Shown piece by piece: positions 35,764 through 45,002 of a DNA stretch of 64,000 nucleotides. The first letter of the stretch is position 1, and each line of letters begins with the position of its first letter. Under the pieces are notes generated by a model. That model saw nothing but the letters and a program-made list of their open reading frames with translations. It had not been told where the DNA came from and did not search any database. The position numbers were made by a program, and so were the translations under genes. This DNA is from Ruegeria_C sp041537905 (lineage in GTDB: Bacteria > Pseudomonadota > Alphaproteobacteria > Rhodobacterales > Rhodobacteraceae): the NCBI RefSeq assembly GCF_041537905.1, contig NZ_JBGRUO010000002.1, positions 62,001 to 126,000 on the forward strand, written 5' to 3'.

Positions 35764-38325
35764 TCAGAACCGGTCCAGCAGTCGTCTGAGATAGTCCAAC
35801 TCGATCTGCGGGCGCTCGCCCTCGCCGCTGCGGCGGCGGATCTCGTCCAGCAATTCGCGGGCGCGGCGGTAGACATCCTCGCCTTGCAGCAGCTGTTCGT
35901 CGGTTCCGATCGAGCCTTGTGATCCCGGATTGCGCCCCAGCGGGTCGCGGTTTTGGGCGCGCATATCGCCTTCCTGCGTGCCCTGTCCGGGCTGCTGCTG
36001 TTGCTGTGCCAGCGCCTCGCCCAGCGCACGCATCCCTTCGCGCAGCGCTTCCATCGCTTCCGACTGTCGGTCGATGGCATCGGCCATATCATTCTGCCGC
36101 AACGCTTCCTCGGCCCCTTCCATGGCGCGCCCGGCCCGATCCAGCGCGTCGCGCGCCTCGTCGCCTTCGGGCGTGCCTTCGCCGGGAAGGCCCTGCTGTT
36201 GACGGCGCAACTCATCGCGCAGCGCCTGCTGACGATCCGCAAGCGAGCCCTGCCCGCCATCACCTTGTTCTTCACTTTCGCCCCGGCGCTGGCCATCCCC
36301 CTGACCCTGTCCGCCCTGACCCTCGTGGCTCTGACCGCGCCCGGCCCCGCCGCTGCGGCCTTCGTTTTCCTGGCTCTCGCCCCGGTTGGCGTTTGGATTG
36401 AACTGTTCCTGCAGATCGCGGAACGCCTGATCGGACAGACCCTGCTGGTTGCGCAGGGTTTCGGCCAGACCTTCCATCGCCTGCTGACCTTCGGATTGCT
36501 GGCCTTGTCCCTGGCCCTGGGTGACACGCATGTTCTCCATCATTTCCTGGAGTTCCTGCAGCGCCTGCTGCGCTTCGGCCATGCGGCCCTGTTCCATCAG
36601 TTCCTGAATGCGATCCATCATGCGCTGCAGATCGTCCTGCGTCATCTGCATCGACTCGCCATCCTGTCCCTGCTGGCGCTCGTCGCTGTTTTCGTTGTCT
36701 TGCTGGGCTTGGCGCTGCAATTGGCGCAGATAGTCGTCCGTGGCCTCGCGCAATTCCTGCATCAGTTCGGCAATTTCCTGATCCGAGGCCCCGTTCTTCA
36801 TCGCCTCCGACAGGCGTTCCTGTGCGCGCCGCAGCCGTTCCAGCGCGTCCGACAAAGTGCCCTCTTCGAGGATGATCGCCAGATCCCAGAGCGCTTGCGC
36901 GATCTCGTCCTGCTGCTCTGGCTTCAACCCAAATTCGTTGAAGGTTTCCAACCGCCGCAAGGTCACGCGCAGGCGCAGATAGGCGGTTTGCGAGCGGAAC
37001 ACATCCTCGGGCCGGTGCGATACCGCGCGCAGCATCTGCGCAACGCGCGCGCCGTTCGAGCGCGCCCAGAGCAGATCACGCCGCTGTTCGATGATCGCCG
37101 CCGCCAAGGGCTGGAAGAACCTGCGCGCAGGCAGGTTGGTCTGCAGCGGTTCCGCCGTGCCTTCCTGGTCCGCCGCATCGCGGGCGGTGAGCGTGATTGT
37201 CACCGGCAGATTGGCCCACGGGTGTTGCGAGAAATCCTCGATCAGATCCTCGGTAAAGATATCCCGATCGCCGGTGATCGGCATTGGCAGATCGACCGAG
37301 ACCGTCTCACGCGGGTCAGGGTCGGACACCAGCCCGTGACGGCGGTCAATGGAGGGCAGATCGAGCGCGATCTCGGCTGTGCCGGAGACCACGCCGTAAT
37401 CATCGCTGGCAGTGAAGGGCAAACTCATCTGCCCGGCAGCCTGCGCCTCAGCCACACCGGCCACGGCGATCTGCGGCGCGGTATCGGATACCACGCTGAC
37501 CGTCCAGGCGCGCCCGCCATCGCCATTGATGTTCAGCGTCCCATCGCGGGTGACGATCAACGTCTGCTCCGGCTCGGTTATTGCTTCGGCGCCGGTCTCG
37601 GAAATCGTTTCGCTCAATTGCAGCGCGCCGACCTCGCCATAAAAGCGCAGCACGATGCGGCTGCCTTCTGGGACGCTCATCTGTGGATCGGAGATATCGT
37701 TCAGATAAAGTGTCGGCAGACCAGTATAGCGCGGCGGCTCAACCCAACCTTCCCAGGTCGGCCCTTGGGCGGCGGTTGCGGCACCTGGAGCCATGTCGGT
37801 AATCGATCCGGCCCGCCAGACCGAACCGAACAGAACCGCCACGCAAAACACCAGCAATGCCGCATAGCGCAGTGCGTAAGGGTCGCGTGATGCCAATCGC
37901 AGATCGGGCTGCACCGGCGCGGCGGCGGCGGCCCTTGCCGCCATCCGGTCCTGATGCGCCTGCCAGAGCGCGACCGAGGCAGCGTCCCGCTCACCAATCG
38001 CCTGATCGTCCAGCAGCGCCTGAATCGGGCGGCCCGGCAAGGTCTGATCCAACCTTGCAAGCGCCTCGCCGCGTGTTGGCCAGTGAAACCGCCGCGCACC
38101 CCAGACCAGCGCCACCAGCGACCCGGCCACAGCCGCGGCACCGCTGGCCCACACCATCTCGACCGGGACAAGATCGTGAATGCCCAGCATCAACAAGGCA
38201 CAGACCGTCAGCAGGATCGAAATCAGGGGCCAGAAACAACGCAGAACCCGCTCCGAGAGCATCCCGAAACGGGTCAGTCCCAGCGACCAGCGCGGGACAG
38301 GCAAATATGTGGACCGGTTTGACAC
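35764..38325 (-). CDS. TIGR02302/DUF4175 family membrane protein
   Basis: The 853-residue protein starts from GTG at 38325 (AGGAGG ten bases upstream). It has two N-terminal membrane helices (about 30-75), another near 150-168, a large extracytoplasmic beta-rich domain, and a long C-terminal Gln/Met-rich coiled coil (about 560-690). A low-complexity Gly/Gln/Glu-rich segment and a final acidic helical region follow. This is the TIGR02302 architecture, restricted to alphaproteobacteria and of unknown function. It lies downstream of lysA and converges on the zinc-ribbon gene with 5 bp between stops. Confidence 0.85.
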   Translation of the reverse strand: MSNRSTYLPVPRWSLGLTRFGMLSERVLRCFWPLISILLTVCALLMLGIHDLVPVEMVWASGAAAVAGSLVALVWGARRFHWPTRGEALARLDQTLPGRPIQALLDDQAIGERDAASVALWQAHQDRMAARAAAAAPVQPDLRLASRDPYALRYAALLVFCVAVLFGSVWRAGSITDMAPGAATAAQGPTWEGWVEPPRYTGLPTLYLNDISDPQMSVPEGSRIVLRFYGEVGALQLSETISETGAEAITEPEQTLIVTRDGTLNINGDGGRAWTVSVVSDTAPQIAVAGVAEAQAAGQMSLPFTASDDYGVVSGTAEIALDLPSIDRRHGLVSDPDPRETVSVDLPMPITGDRDIFTEDLIEDFSQHPWANLPVTITLTARDAADQEGTAEPLQTNLPARRFFQPLAAAIIEQRRDLLWARSNGARVAQMLRAVSHRPEDVFRSQTAYLRLRVTLRRLETFNEFGLKPEQQDEIAQALWDLAIILEEGTLSDALERLRRAQERLSEAMKNGASDQEIAELMQELREATDDYLRQLQRQAQQDNENSDERQQGQDGESMQMTQDDLQRMMDRIQELMEQGRMAEAQQALQELQEMMENMRVTQGQGQGQQSEGQQAMEGLAETLRNQQGLSDQAFRDLQEQFNPNANRGESQENEGRSGGAGRGQSHEGQGGQGQGDGQRRGESEEQGDGGQGSLADRQQALRDELRRQQQGLPGEGTPEGDEARDALDRAGRAMEGAEEALRQNDMADAIDRQSEAMEALREGMRALGEALAQQQQQPGQGTQEGDMRAQNRDPLGRNPGSQGSIGTDEQLLQGEDVYRRARELLDEIRRRSGEGERPQIELDYLRRLLDRF

Positions 38326-38363
38326 GTAACTTGGCCTCCTGACGGGCCAGCGCCGCTAAAGCG

Positions 38364-39629
38364 TCAAAGCCACAGAGGTATGGTATCGCGGTTTATCATT
38401 TCGTCAAAGGTCGGACGTCGGCGAATAACCGCGAATTGATCCTCATGCACCAGAACTTCGGGGGTCAGGGGGCGCGTGTTGTATTCGCTGGACATCACCG
38501 CGCCATAAGCGCCGGCACTGCGAAAGGCCACCAGATCGCCCGCAGAGAGCTTCGGCATATTGCGCTGTTTGGCAAACGTGTCGCCGCTTTCGCAGACGGG
38601 CCCCACGATGTCATAGGGCTGCTGTTCGGCCCCCGGTGCAGGTTCGATCACCGGCACGATATCGTGATACGCCTCGTACATGGCGGGCCGGATCAGGTCG
38701 TTCATGGCCCCGTCGAGGATCAGGAAGTCGCGGCCCTCGCCAGATTTCACATAGATCACCCTGGATACCATCAGCCCGGCGTTGCCCGCGATCAAGCGGC
38801 CCGGCTCAATCTCGATCTCGCAGCCCAGGTGGCCCACCGTGTGTTTGATCAGCGCGCCGTATTCCACCGGCAGCGGGGGCGCTTCGTTGGAGCGCGCATA
38901 AGGAATGCCCAACCCCCCGCCCAGATCGAGACGGCGGATATTGTGACCCTCACTGCGCAACTGCTCGGTCAGTTCGGCGACCTTTTTGTAGGCCAGTTCG
39001 AACGGCGCGAGCTCGGTCAACTGCGAGCCGATATGCACGTCGATGCCAATCACCTCGAGCCCCGGCAGCGAGGCCGCAAGCGCATAGACCTCTGAGGCCC
39101 GCGCAATCGGAATGCCGAACTTGTTCTCCGACTTGCCGGTGGCGATCTTGGCATGGGTTTTTGCATCGACATCGGGGTTCACGCGGATGGTGATGGGCGC
39201 TGTAACGCCCAGTTCCGAAGCAATGGCGCTGATCACCTGCATCTCTGGCTCGGATTCGATGTTGAACTGCCTGACGCCACCGGTCAGCGCCGTGCGGATT
39301 TCCCCCGCCGTCTTTCCCACCCCGGAAAAAACGATCTTGTTACCGGGCACACCCGCTGCTTTCGCCCGCAGATATTCGCCTTCCGAGACCACATCCATGC
39401 CCGCACCCGCCTGTGCGAGCGTCTTCAGAATCGCCTGATTGCTGGCCGCCTTCATTGCGTAGCAAACCAGATGCTCCGTCCCCTCCAGCGCCTCGTCAAA
39501 CAGCCGGAAATGGCGCAGCAGGGTCGCGGTGGAATAGACATAGAACGGCGTACCCACCGCAGCGGCGATCTCGGTCAGCGGCACATCTTCGGCATAGAGT
39601 TTGCCGTCGCGATAAAGAAAATGATCCAT
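38364..39629 (-). CDS. lysA: Diaminopimelate decarboxylase
   Basis: The 421-residue PLP enzyme converts meso-diaminopimelate to lysine. It has the PLP-lysine motif YAMKA near 59, the glycine-rich LDLGGGLGIPY near 237, EPGRLIAGNAG near 283, and the C-terminal CESGDTFAKQR for substrate binding. Length is standard. In many Rhodobacterales lysA follows argH. Here the two are separated by GNAT, DUF2834 and lipoprotein genes. Confidence 0.96.
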   Translation of the reverse strand: MDHFLYRDGKLYAEDVPLTEIAAAVGTPFYVYSTATLLRHFRLFDEALEGTEHLVCYAMKAASNQAILKTLAQAGAGMDVVSEGEYLRAKAAGVPGNKIVFSGVGKTAGEIRTALTGGVRQFNIESEPEMQVISAIASELGVTAPITIRVNPDVDAKTHAKIATGKSENKFGIPIARASEVYALAASLPGLEVIGIDVHIGSQLTELAPFELAYKKVAELTEQLRSEGHNIRRLDLGGGLGIPYARSNEAPPLPVEYGALIKHTVGHLGCEIEIEPGRLIAGNAGLMVSRVIYVKSGEGRDFLILDGAMNDLIRPAMYEAYHDIVPVIEPAPGAEQQPYDIVGPVCESGDTFAKQRNMPKLSAGDLVAFRSAGAYGAVMSSEYNTRPLTPEVLVHEDQFAVIRRRPTFDEMINRDTIPLWL

Positions 39630-39806
39630 GCGCCCGCGCTTAGACTGAAACGCCTAGCAGGATCAATGGGGTTGTTGCTCCTGCACTGACCTGCTCTTTT
39701 TGGCAAATAGCTGTTTCCTCGAAACGGAGCAGTCATTCCAATCAGGTCCTAAGACTGGCTGTCAAACGCCCATAGCTACCAATAGTCGATATGTTATTCT
39801 TCGGCC

Positions 39807-40310
39807 ATGTCAGCGACCAACCGATACACATTTCGAATGGCAACGATGGCTGATCTTGATCTGTTGTTGGAGTGGCAGTCGCGACCACATGTGCGCGAGT
39901 GGTGGGATTCGGATGAGCCCAGCAACGAATACGAGTTCAAAGACCCTCGTGTAGCAAGGTGGATTGTCTCATTGGCAGGGCACCCCTTTGCCTACATGCA
40001 GGACTACACCGTCCATGGTTGGGAAAATCACCATTTCTTCGAGCTGCCGAAAGGTTCTCGGGGCATAGATCAGTTCATCGGCGAGCCGGATATGATCGGG
40101 AAAGGACATGGCCCCGCGTTTATCGCAGAGCGTTTGCGAACACTGTTTGACGAAGGTGCTCCGGTGATCGCAACTGATCCCGACCCAGAAAACGCCCGCG
40201 CCATCGCAGCATACAAAAAATCAGGATTTAGGGAGTTCGGACCTGCTCAGGAAACCCCATGGGGCCGGATTCTGCCAATGAAGATCAGTCGAGAGGTTGG
40301 CAAAGTCTAG
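39807..40310 (+). CDS. GNAT acetyltransferase, AAC(6')-like
   Basis: The 167-residue protein fits the GNAT fold, with an acetyl-CoA loop IGKGHGPAF near residue 97, DPDPENARAIAAYKKSGF near 131, and RMATMADLDLLLEW at the start. These resemble aminoglycoside 6'-N-acetyltransferase-type enzymes, but chromosomal relatives acetylate diverse amines and the substrate cannot be inferred. It is transcribed opposite to lysA and DUF2834 and has lower GC than both. It is probably a recent insertion. Confidence 0.82.
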   Translation: MSATNRYTFRMATMADLDLLLEWQSRPHVREWWDSDEPSNEYEFKDPRVARWIVSLAGHPFAYMQDYTVHGWENHHFFELPKGSRGIDQFIGEPDMIGKGHGPAFIAERLRTLFDEGAPVIATDPDPENARAIAAYKKSGFREFGPAQETPWGRILPMKISREVGKV

Positions 40311-40396
40311 CGCCCGCCTGATCCCGCATCGCAGTCATGCAAGAGGCCTGCGTCAATGCGGTGTTTGCCTCGAGTACAGAGCTTGTAAGCGCCGCA

Positions 40397-40699
40397 TCAA
40401 TATCTGGACCGTAGAAACAGATAGAGAGGTAGCCCGCAGCTGACCCCGATGCAGAAGGTGGCAGGAATGGCGATCAGGTTGATCCAGGCCCGGCGGCTGA
40501 TGACCTCGGCCATGATCCAGAGGGTCAGGGCGATGGCCGCGATGGTCAGGTCCCACACCAGACCGGAGCTGGCGGCATTAGCATGCCAGGCTTGCGTCAT
40601 CGCGTAGAGGTCGAAGCCGTTCTCGCGGAACCATTGCAGGAAATAGTACATCGGGTGAATCGCGCCCCAGATGGCAAGCGCGAGGAAGACAAATCTCAT
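40397..40699 (-). CDS. DUF2834 membrane protein
   Basis: The 100-residue protein has three membrane helices and the DUF2834 pattern of N-terminal aliphatic helix, HPMYYFLQWF, and a second helix near 47-68. Function is unknown. It lies between the GNAT gene and the argH-associated lipoproteins, on the minus strand. Confidence 0.7.
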   Translation of the reverse strand: MRFVFLALAIWGAIHPMYYFLQWFRENGFDLYAMTQAWHANAASSGLVWDLTIAAIALTLWIMAEVISRRAWINLIAIPATFCIGVSCGLPLYLFLRSRY

Positions 40700-40760
40700 G
40701 GCGATCTCCGGTTTCCGCCGCAGCTAGCGCGCCAGGCAGGATCAGCCAGTCCTTATCGGC

Positions 40761-40931
40761 TCAGAACCCCAGATAAATGCCCAGCGGTCCTTTGTTCAAA
40801 CCGACGGCACCACCGACATAGCCGCCGCTGCTGCCAAAACCGCCATAAGCGTTGAGCGTTGGCTGCACCGGTTCGCCATCGGCACCGCAAGCCGCAACCG
40901 CCAATAAAGCAAGAATGCAGAGTTTTCTCAT
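40761..40931 (-). CDS. Small glycine-rich lipoprotein (56 residues)
   Basis: The ATG at 40931 overlaps the previous stop by four bases (ATGA). The product is MRKLCILALLAVAAC with lipobox Cys15, then a short Gly-rich tail ending GIYLGF. It is too short for usual gene calling. It sits third after argH and the larger lipoprotein, in the argH-lysA region where a small lipoprotein is commonly found. Confidence 0.65.
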   Translation of the reverse strand: MRKLCILALLAVAACGADGEPVQPTLNAYGGFGSSGGYVGGAVGLNKGPLGIYLGF

Positions 40932-41221
40932 AGTCCCAACCTCAATCCACCCAGGCCCAGGCCCACCCGGATCGGCGAGTTACCGACCCGCACCGATGCC
41001 GCCGGTCCCCCGGTTCCAACGGTGACCGCCGCATTGCCGGTATCGACAACATCGACGCTCGCGCCAACGCCGCCCGTGCCCGCGCCGACATTGACGGGGC
41101 CGGAACTGGCACCAACCCCCACCGCACCACCATCCGCACCAACCGAGGCGCCGACGCCGGTACTCGTCTGCTCGCAGGCAGCGAGCAATACGAGTCCGGC
41201 CAGTGCGACGAGGTGTTTCAT
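40928..41221 (-). CDS. Glycine/valine-rich lipoprotein downstream of argH
   Basis: The ATG at 41221 overlaps the argH stop (ATGA). The 97-residue product has a signal peptide with lipobox LAAC (Cys16) and a repetitive Gly-Val-Ala mature region (for example GVGASVGADGGAVGVG), which suggests an extended or beta-solenoid structure. It is translationally coupled to argH and to the next small lipoprotein. Function is unknown. Confidence 0.72.
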   Translation of the reverse strand: MKHLVALAGLVLLAACEQTSTGVGASVGADGGAVGVGASSGPVNVGAGTGGVGASVDVVDTGNAAVTVGTGGPAASVRVGNSPIRVGLGLGGLRLGL

Positions 41222-42609
41222 CCCAGAATGTCTTTCCATCTCTGAACCTGCGCGCGCACCTGGACCGGCGCAGTTCCACCATAAGATGTCCGCGAGTTTA
41301 TCGAATTTTCAACTCCAAGAACACTGTAGACATCCTGCGTGATGTCGCCGTGGACCTCCTGCATCTCGGCAAGGCTCAGATCGGGCAGATCGCAGCCACG
41401 GCTTTCCGCACGCGCCACCAGAGTGCCAGTCACGTGATGGGCGTCGCGGAAAGGCAGGCCCAGAACCCGCACCAGCCAGTCGGCCAGATCGGTGGCGGTG
41501 GAAAACCCGCTGCCCGCCGCCGCCGCCAGGCTGTCGCGGTTGGCGGTCATGTCGCGCACCATACCCTCCATCGCGGCCAGCGCCAGCATCCAGTTGTCGG
41601 CAGCGTCAAAGACCTGCTCCTTGTCTTCCTGCATGTCCTTGGAATAGGTCAGCGGCAGCCCCTTCATCACCATCATCAGCGCCGTATTGGCCCCAAAAAT
41701 ACGCCCGACCTTGGCGCGGATCAGTTCGGCGGCATCCGGGTTCTTCTTTTGCGGCATGATCGACGAGCCGGTCGAGAACCGGTCGCTGAGCGTGACAAAC
41801 CGGAACTGGGCCGAGGACCAGATCACCAATTCTTCGGCAAAGCGGCTGAGATGCATCGCGCAGATTGATGCGGTGGACAGGAACTCAAGCGCGAAGTCCC
41901 GATCGCTGACCGCGTCCAGCGAGTTGGCGGCGGGCCGGTCGAAGCCCAACGCCTTGGCGGTCATGTCCCGGTCGATGGGGAAAGAAGTGCCGGCCAGTGC
42001 TGCGGCACCAAGGGGCGATTCGTTCATCCGGGCGCGCGCGTCGCGCACGCGGCTCAGGTCGCGCCCGAACATCTCGACATAGGCCATCATGTGATGGCCC
42101 CATGTCACCGGCTGCGCGGTCTGCAGATGGGTGAAGCCCGGCATCACCCAGTCGGCCCCGGCCTCGGCCTGTGACAAAAGCGCGCTGATCAGGGCCAGCA
42201 ACCCGCTTTCGGCCGCGTCCAGCTGATCGCGCACCCAGAGCTTGAAATCGGTCGCCACCTGATCGTTGCGGCTGCGACCCGTGTGCAAACGGCCCGCGGG
42301 TTCGCCAATGATCTCTTTCAGCCGCGCCTCGACATTCATGTGGATGTCTTCCAGCGCGGTGGAAAAGGTGAAATCCCCGGCTTCGATCTCTGACAAAACA
42401 GTGAGCAGCCCTTCCCGAATGGCCTTGGCGTCACTATCAGTAATAACGCCTGTCGCGGCCAGCATCGCCGCATGGGCGCGCGACCCTGCGATGTCCTGAG
42501 CAGCCATGCGCTGATCGAACCCGATCGAGGCATTTATCGCCTCCATGATCGCGTCTGGTCCGGCGGCAAAGCGGCCGCCCCACATCTGGTTCGAGGTCGT
42601 GTCTGTCAT
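41218..42609 (-). CDS. argH: Argininosuccinate lyase
   Basis: The 463-residue enzyme releases fumarate and arginine from argininosuccinate. The fumarase/aspartase signature GSSIMPQKKNPDAAEL is near 283, and LHTGRSRNDQVATD is near 108. The start MTDTTSNQMWGGRF at 42609 is the family start. The longer open frame to 42900 runs through tlpA on the other strand and is rejected. It heads the argH-lipoprotein operon. Confidence 0.96.
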   Translation of the reverse strand: MTDTTSNQMWGGRFAAGPDAIMEAINASIGFDQRMAAQDIAGSRAHAAMLAATGVITDSDAKAIREGLLTVLSEIEAGDFTFSTALEDIHMNVEARLKEIIGEPAGRLHTGRSRNDQVATDFKLWVRDQLDAAESGLLALISALLSQAEAGADWVMPGFTHLQTAQPVTWGHHMMAYVEMFGRDLSRVRDARARMNESPLGAAALAGTSFPIDRDMTAKALGFDRPAANSLDAVSDRDFALEFLSTASICAMHLSRFAEELVIWSSAQFRFVTLSDRFSTGSSIMPQKKNPDAAELIRAKVGRIFGANTALMMVMKGLPLTYSKDMQEDKEQVFDAADNWMLALAAMEGMVRDMTANRDSLAAAAGSGFSTATDLADWLVRVLGLPFRDAHHVTGTLVARAESRGCDLPDLSLAEMQEVHGDITQDVYSVLGVENSINSRTSYGGTAPVQVRAQVQRWKDILG

Positions 42610-42635
42610 TGGTCTGAAAACCCTTCGGAGGGGAT

Positions 42636-43199
42636 ATGAAGAAACTGTTGCTTGCGCTCGTCTATACCGCCCTCGCTTCGGGTGCAAATGCGGCTGGCGA
42701 AGATCTGAGCACGCTGGAGCCGTTGCGCGAAGGCGATATGAAGAAGCTGGTGTTTCACCTCGAACCGAAACCTGTATCGGCCCAAAGCTTCGATCTGGCC
42801 GATGGTGCGGGCACCGCGACGCTGGCCGATTATCAGGGCAAATACGTGCTGCTGAACTTCTGGGCCACATGGTGTGCGCCCTGCCGCAAGGAGATGCCAA
42901 TGCTGTCCGCGCTTCAGTCGGAGTTCGGCGGCGAGCAGTTCGAGGTTTTGACCCTGGCCACCGGTCGCAACGCGCCTGCGGGCATCAAAAAGTTCTTTGA
43001 TGAGATCGGCGTCGACAACCTGCCCCGGCATCAGGACCCCAAGATGGCGGTGGCGCGGGAAATGGCGGTTCTGGGTCTGCCTATCACGGTGATCCTTGAC
43101 CCCGAAGGCAACGAGATCGCGCGACTGCGGGGCGACGCCGACTGGAACTCCGACAGCGCCAAAGCCATCATTACCGAGTTGATCGCCCCCGGGAGTTGA
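42636..43199 (+). CDS. TlpA-like thioredoxin-family protein
   Basis: The 187-residue protein has a signal peptide (MKKLLLALVYTALASGANA) and a periplasmic thioredoxin domain with active site WCAPC near residue 86. This fits TlpA/ResA proteins that reduce disulfides in cytochrome biogenesis or folding. It is divergent from argH with 26 bp between starts. A GGAGGGG site precedes the ATG. Confidence 0.88.
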   Translation: MKKLLLALVYTALASGANAAGEDLSTLEPLREGDMKKLVFHLEPKPVSAQSFDLADGAGTATLADYQGKYVLLNFWATWCAPCRKEMPMLSALQSEFGGEQFEVLTLATGRNAPAGIKKFFDEIGVDNLPRHQDPKMAVAREMAVLGLPITVILDPEGNEIARLRGDADWNSDSAKAIITELIAPGS

Positions 43200-43581
43200 T
43201 CGGAGATCACCCGACAGGTCCGGAACCTCCGGCATGCCTCCCCGCATCCAGTGGGGAGCATCGCACCCGGTAGCTTGGTGATCGGACAGCGACCCAAAGG
43301 TGGTGACCTTCACTCACAACAAGGGCAAGAGCGTGCCTGTAAGTTGGGTGATCCAATAGCGCCGCCCTCACTCCGGGAAATCAGGCGAATCGGCCACAAA
43401 CGCCTCTGATTTTCCCTTTATCTTTCCAAATTCCGCCAAAGACTTGCGCGATGGTTCACGGATCGCTGAAGGGCCCTTCCATTGAAGACAGGCAGGTGGC
43501 GCTTACATAATCCTCATTCGAAGAGCGGCGAAATTCCTGCCGGGCGGCTGTCGCCCCGCAATAACGAAAGCTGGGATAACG
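43200..43581. other. 382-bp intergenic region
   Basis: No convincing gene was found. It contains a hairpin with arms AAATCAG and CTGATTT at about 43379-43415 followed by a short T-rich stretch, a possible tlpA terminator. A stem CTCCCC/GGGGAG lies near 43238-43258. Two imperfect copies of a TTGGTGATC-type segment lie near 43274 and 43345. Confidence 0.4.
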
Positions 43582-43881
43582 ATGGTCATGACGACGTCTA
43601 TGCGCCTTTTTCTGTTTGCCGGATGTATAGGAATTTTCCTTGCCTCTTTCGCCGTGCAGGTGCTGCCCGACATCCCCCTGCTCTACGTTGCTGGTCTGGG
43701 ATTGATGGGTGCAGGCGCGCTGGGATGTGTTCTGGTCAGCCTGCCGCAACTGCTGACCTCGCGAAAGCCGCGTTTCGAAGACATCCGACAGCCCCACATG
43801 GACCATATCGCTGCAGGCAATTCGGCAAATCAAAACGCCGCCCCACTATCCGAACGCGCCGCGAAACGAATGGCGCGATGA
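43582..43881 (+). CDS. Small two-helix membrane protein
   Basis: The 99-residue product has two membrane helices (about 7-27 and 33-55) and a hydrophilic C-terminal tail with PRFEDIRQPH and a basic end. No domain is recognised and the ribosome-binding site is weak. The frame is intact, and codon use resembles nearby genes. Confidence 0.55.
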   Translation: MVMTTSMRLFLFAGCIGIFLASFAVQVLPDIPLLYVAGLGLMGAGALGCVLVSLPQLLTSRKPRFEDIRQPHMDHIAAGNSANQNAAPLSERAAKRMAR

Positions 43882-43984
43882 CCGGCGGGCGCATTCGATG
43901 CGTCTAAAATCCGCGCTTTAAGCCTCTGTTTACAGTTTTGGGTCAAAGCTGTCCCGGTCTCCATGTCGTGCAGGAAACCGGGTC

Positions 43985-44824
43985 ATGATCCTGAAACGAG
44001 AACGCCGCAAGGCCGATCTTCCAGAAGGTGCCGAGAGCCCGCTCAACAACGCGGTGGAACGGCGCGACAAATCCGTGCTGCAGATGGCCAAGGATGCGGT
44101 CCGGCACAAACAATGTATGCTGGCCTTTCAGCCGGTGATGCAGTCCCGCACACCCAATCAGATTGCCTTTTACGAAGGCTTCATCCGGGTTCTGGACGAA
44201 ACCGGCCGGGTGATTCCCGCGCGCGAGTTCATGCCAGCGGTCGAAAACACCGAGGTGGGGCGCGACCTTGATTGTATCGCGCTGGAAAGCGGGCTTAAGA
44301 CCTTGTCCAAGGCCCCCCATATCCGCTTGTCGATCAACATGTCCGCACGCTCCATCGGGTACAGCCGTTGGATGCGTATTCTGGAACGATCCCTGAAACG
44401 AGACAAAACGCTGGGTGACCGGCTGATCCTGGAAATCAATCAGGGCTCGGCGATGACGGTGCCTGAATTGGTGATCGATTTCATGGACCGCTTGCAACTT
44501 CTCGGCATCGCCTTCGCGCTGGACGATTACGGTGCCGACCCGGTCTCGTTCAGCCAGTTCCGCGATTTCTTCTTCGACGCCGTGAAAATCGATGGGCAGT
44601 TTGTCCGCAGGGTCAGTTCCGATACCGGCAATCAGGCCGTTGTGCGATCCCTGATCGCCCTCGCGCGCGAATTCGACATGCTGATCGTGGCCGAATCGGT
44701 GGAGACCGAGGAAGATGCCCGCTTTCTGGTCGAAGCAGGCGTAGATGCCTTGCAGGGCTATCTGTTTGGAGCGCCCAGCGTCAATCCGCCCTGGCGGAGC
44801 GACAGTCAGCGCCGCGGGGCCTGA
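43985..44824 (+). CDS. Degenerate EAL-domain protein
   Basis: The 279-residue protein is an EAL fold (about 35-265) with several key motifs changed. EAL itself reads EGF (residue 60 region), the usual LEITE reads LEINQ, and DDFGTG reads DDYGAD. Conserved are SINMSARS, VKIDGQFVR, VAESVETEEDAR and LQGYLFG. The changed metal ligands suggest it binds but may not hydrolyse cyclic di-GMP, so it could be an effector. This is inference from motif loss. It precedes phaA but a 178-bp gap separates them. Confidence 0.82.
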   Translation: MILKRERRKADLPEGAESPLNNAVERRDKSVLQMAKDAVRHKQCMLAFQPVMQSRTPNQIAFYEGFIRVLDETGRVIPAREFMPAVENTEVGRDLDCIALESGLKTLSKAPHIRLSINMSARSIGYSRWMRILERSLKRDKTLGDRLILEINQGSAMTVPELVIDFMDRLQLLGIAFALDDYGADPVSFSQFRDFFFDAVKIDGQFVRRVSSDTGNQAVVRSLIALAREFDMLIVAESVETEEDARFLVEAGVDALQGYLFGAPSVNPPWRSDSQRRGA

Positions 44825-45002
44825 TCGGGGCTTGCGCGCCGCGCAACCCGGACCAGCACAACAAAGCTACCGGTTGCTGCAATTTCAGCATTGCGTTATT
44901 GCCAATGTCAGAGCGGGAATGACCGGGCGCTCTGGGGACCAATTCAGGATCCCAACAGCGTCGAACAAGTCCCGCTGACCCTGACGGCAGAGGACTGACC
45001 AC

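Noticed and set aside
35953..37890. 645-residue plus-strand frame opposite the TIGR02302 gene
   Set aside because: The Leu/His-rich pattern mirrors Glu/Gln codons on the true strand.
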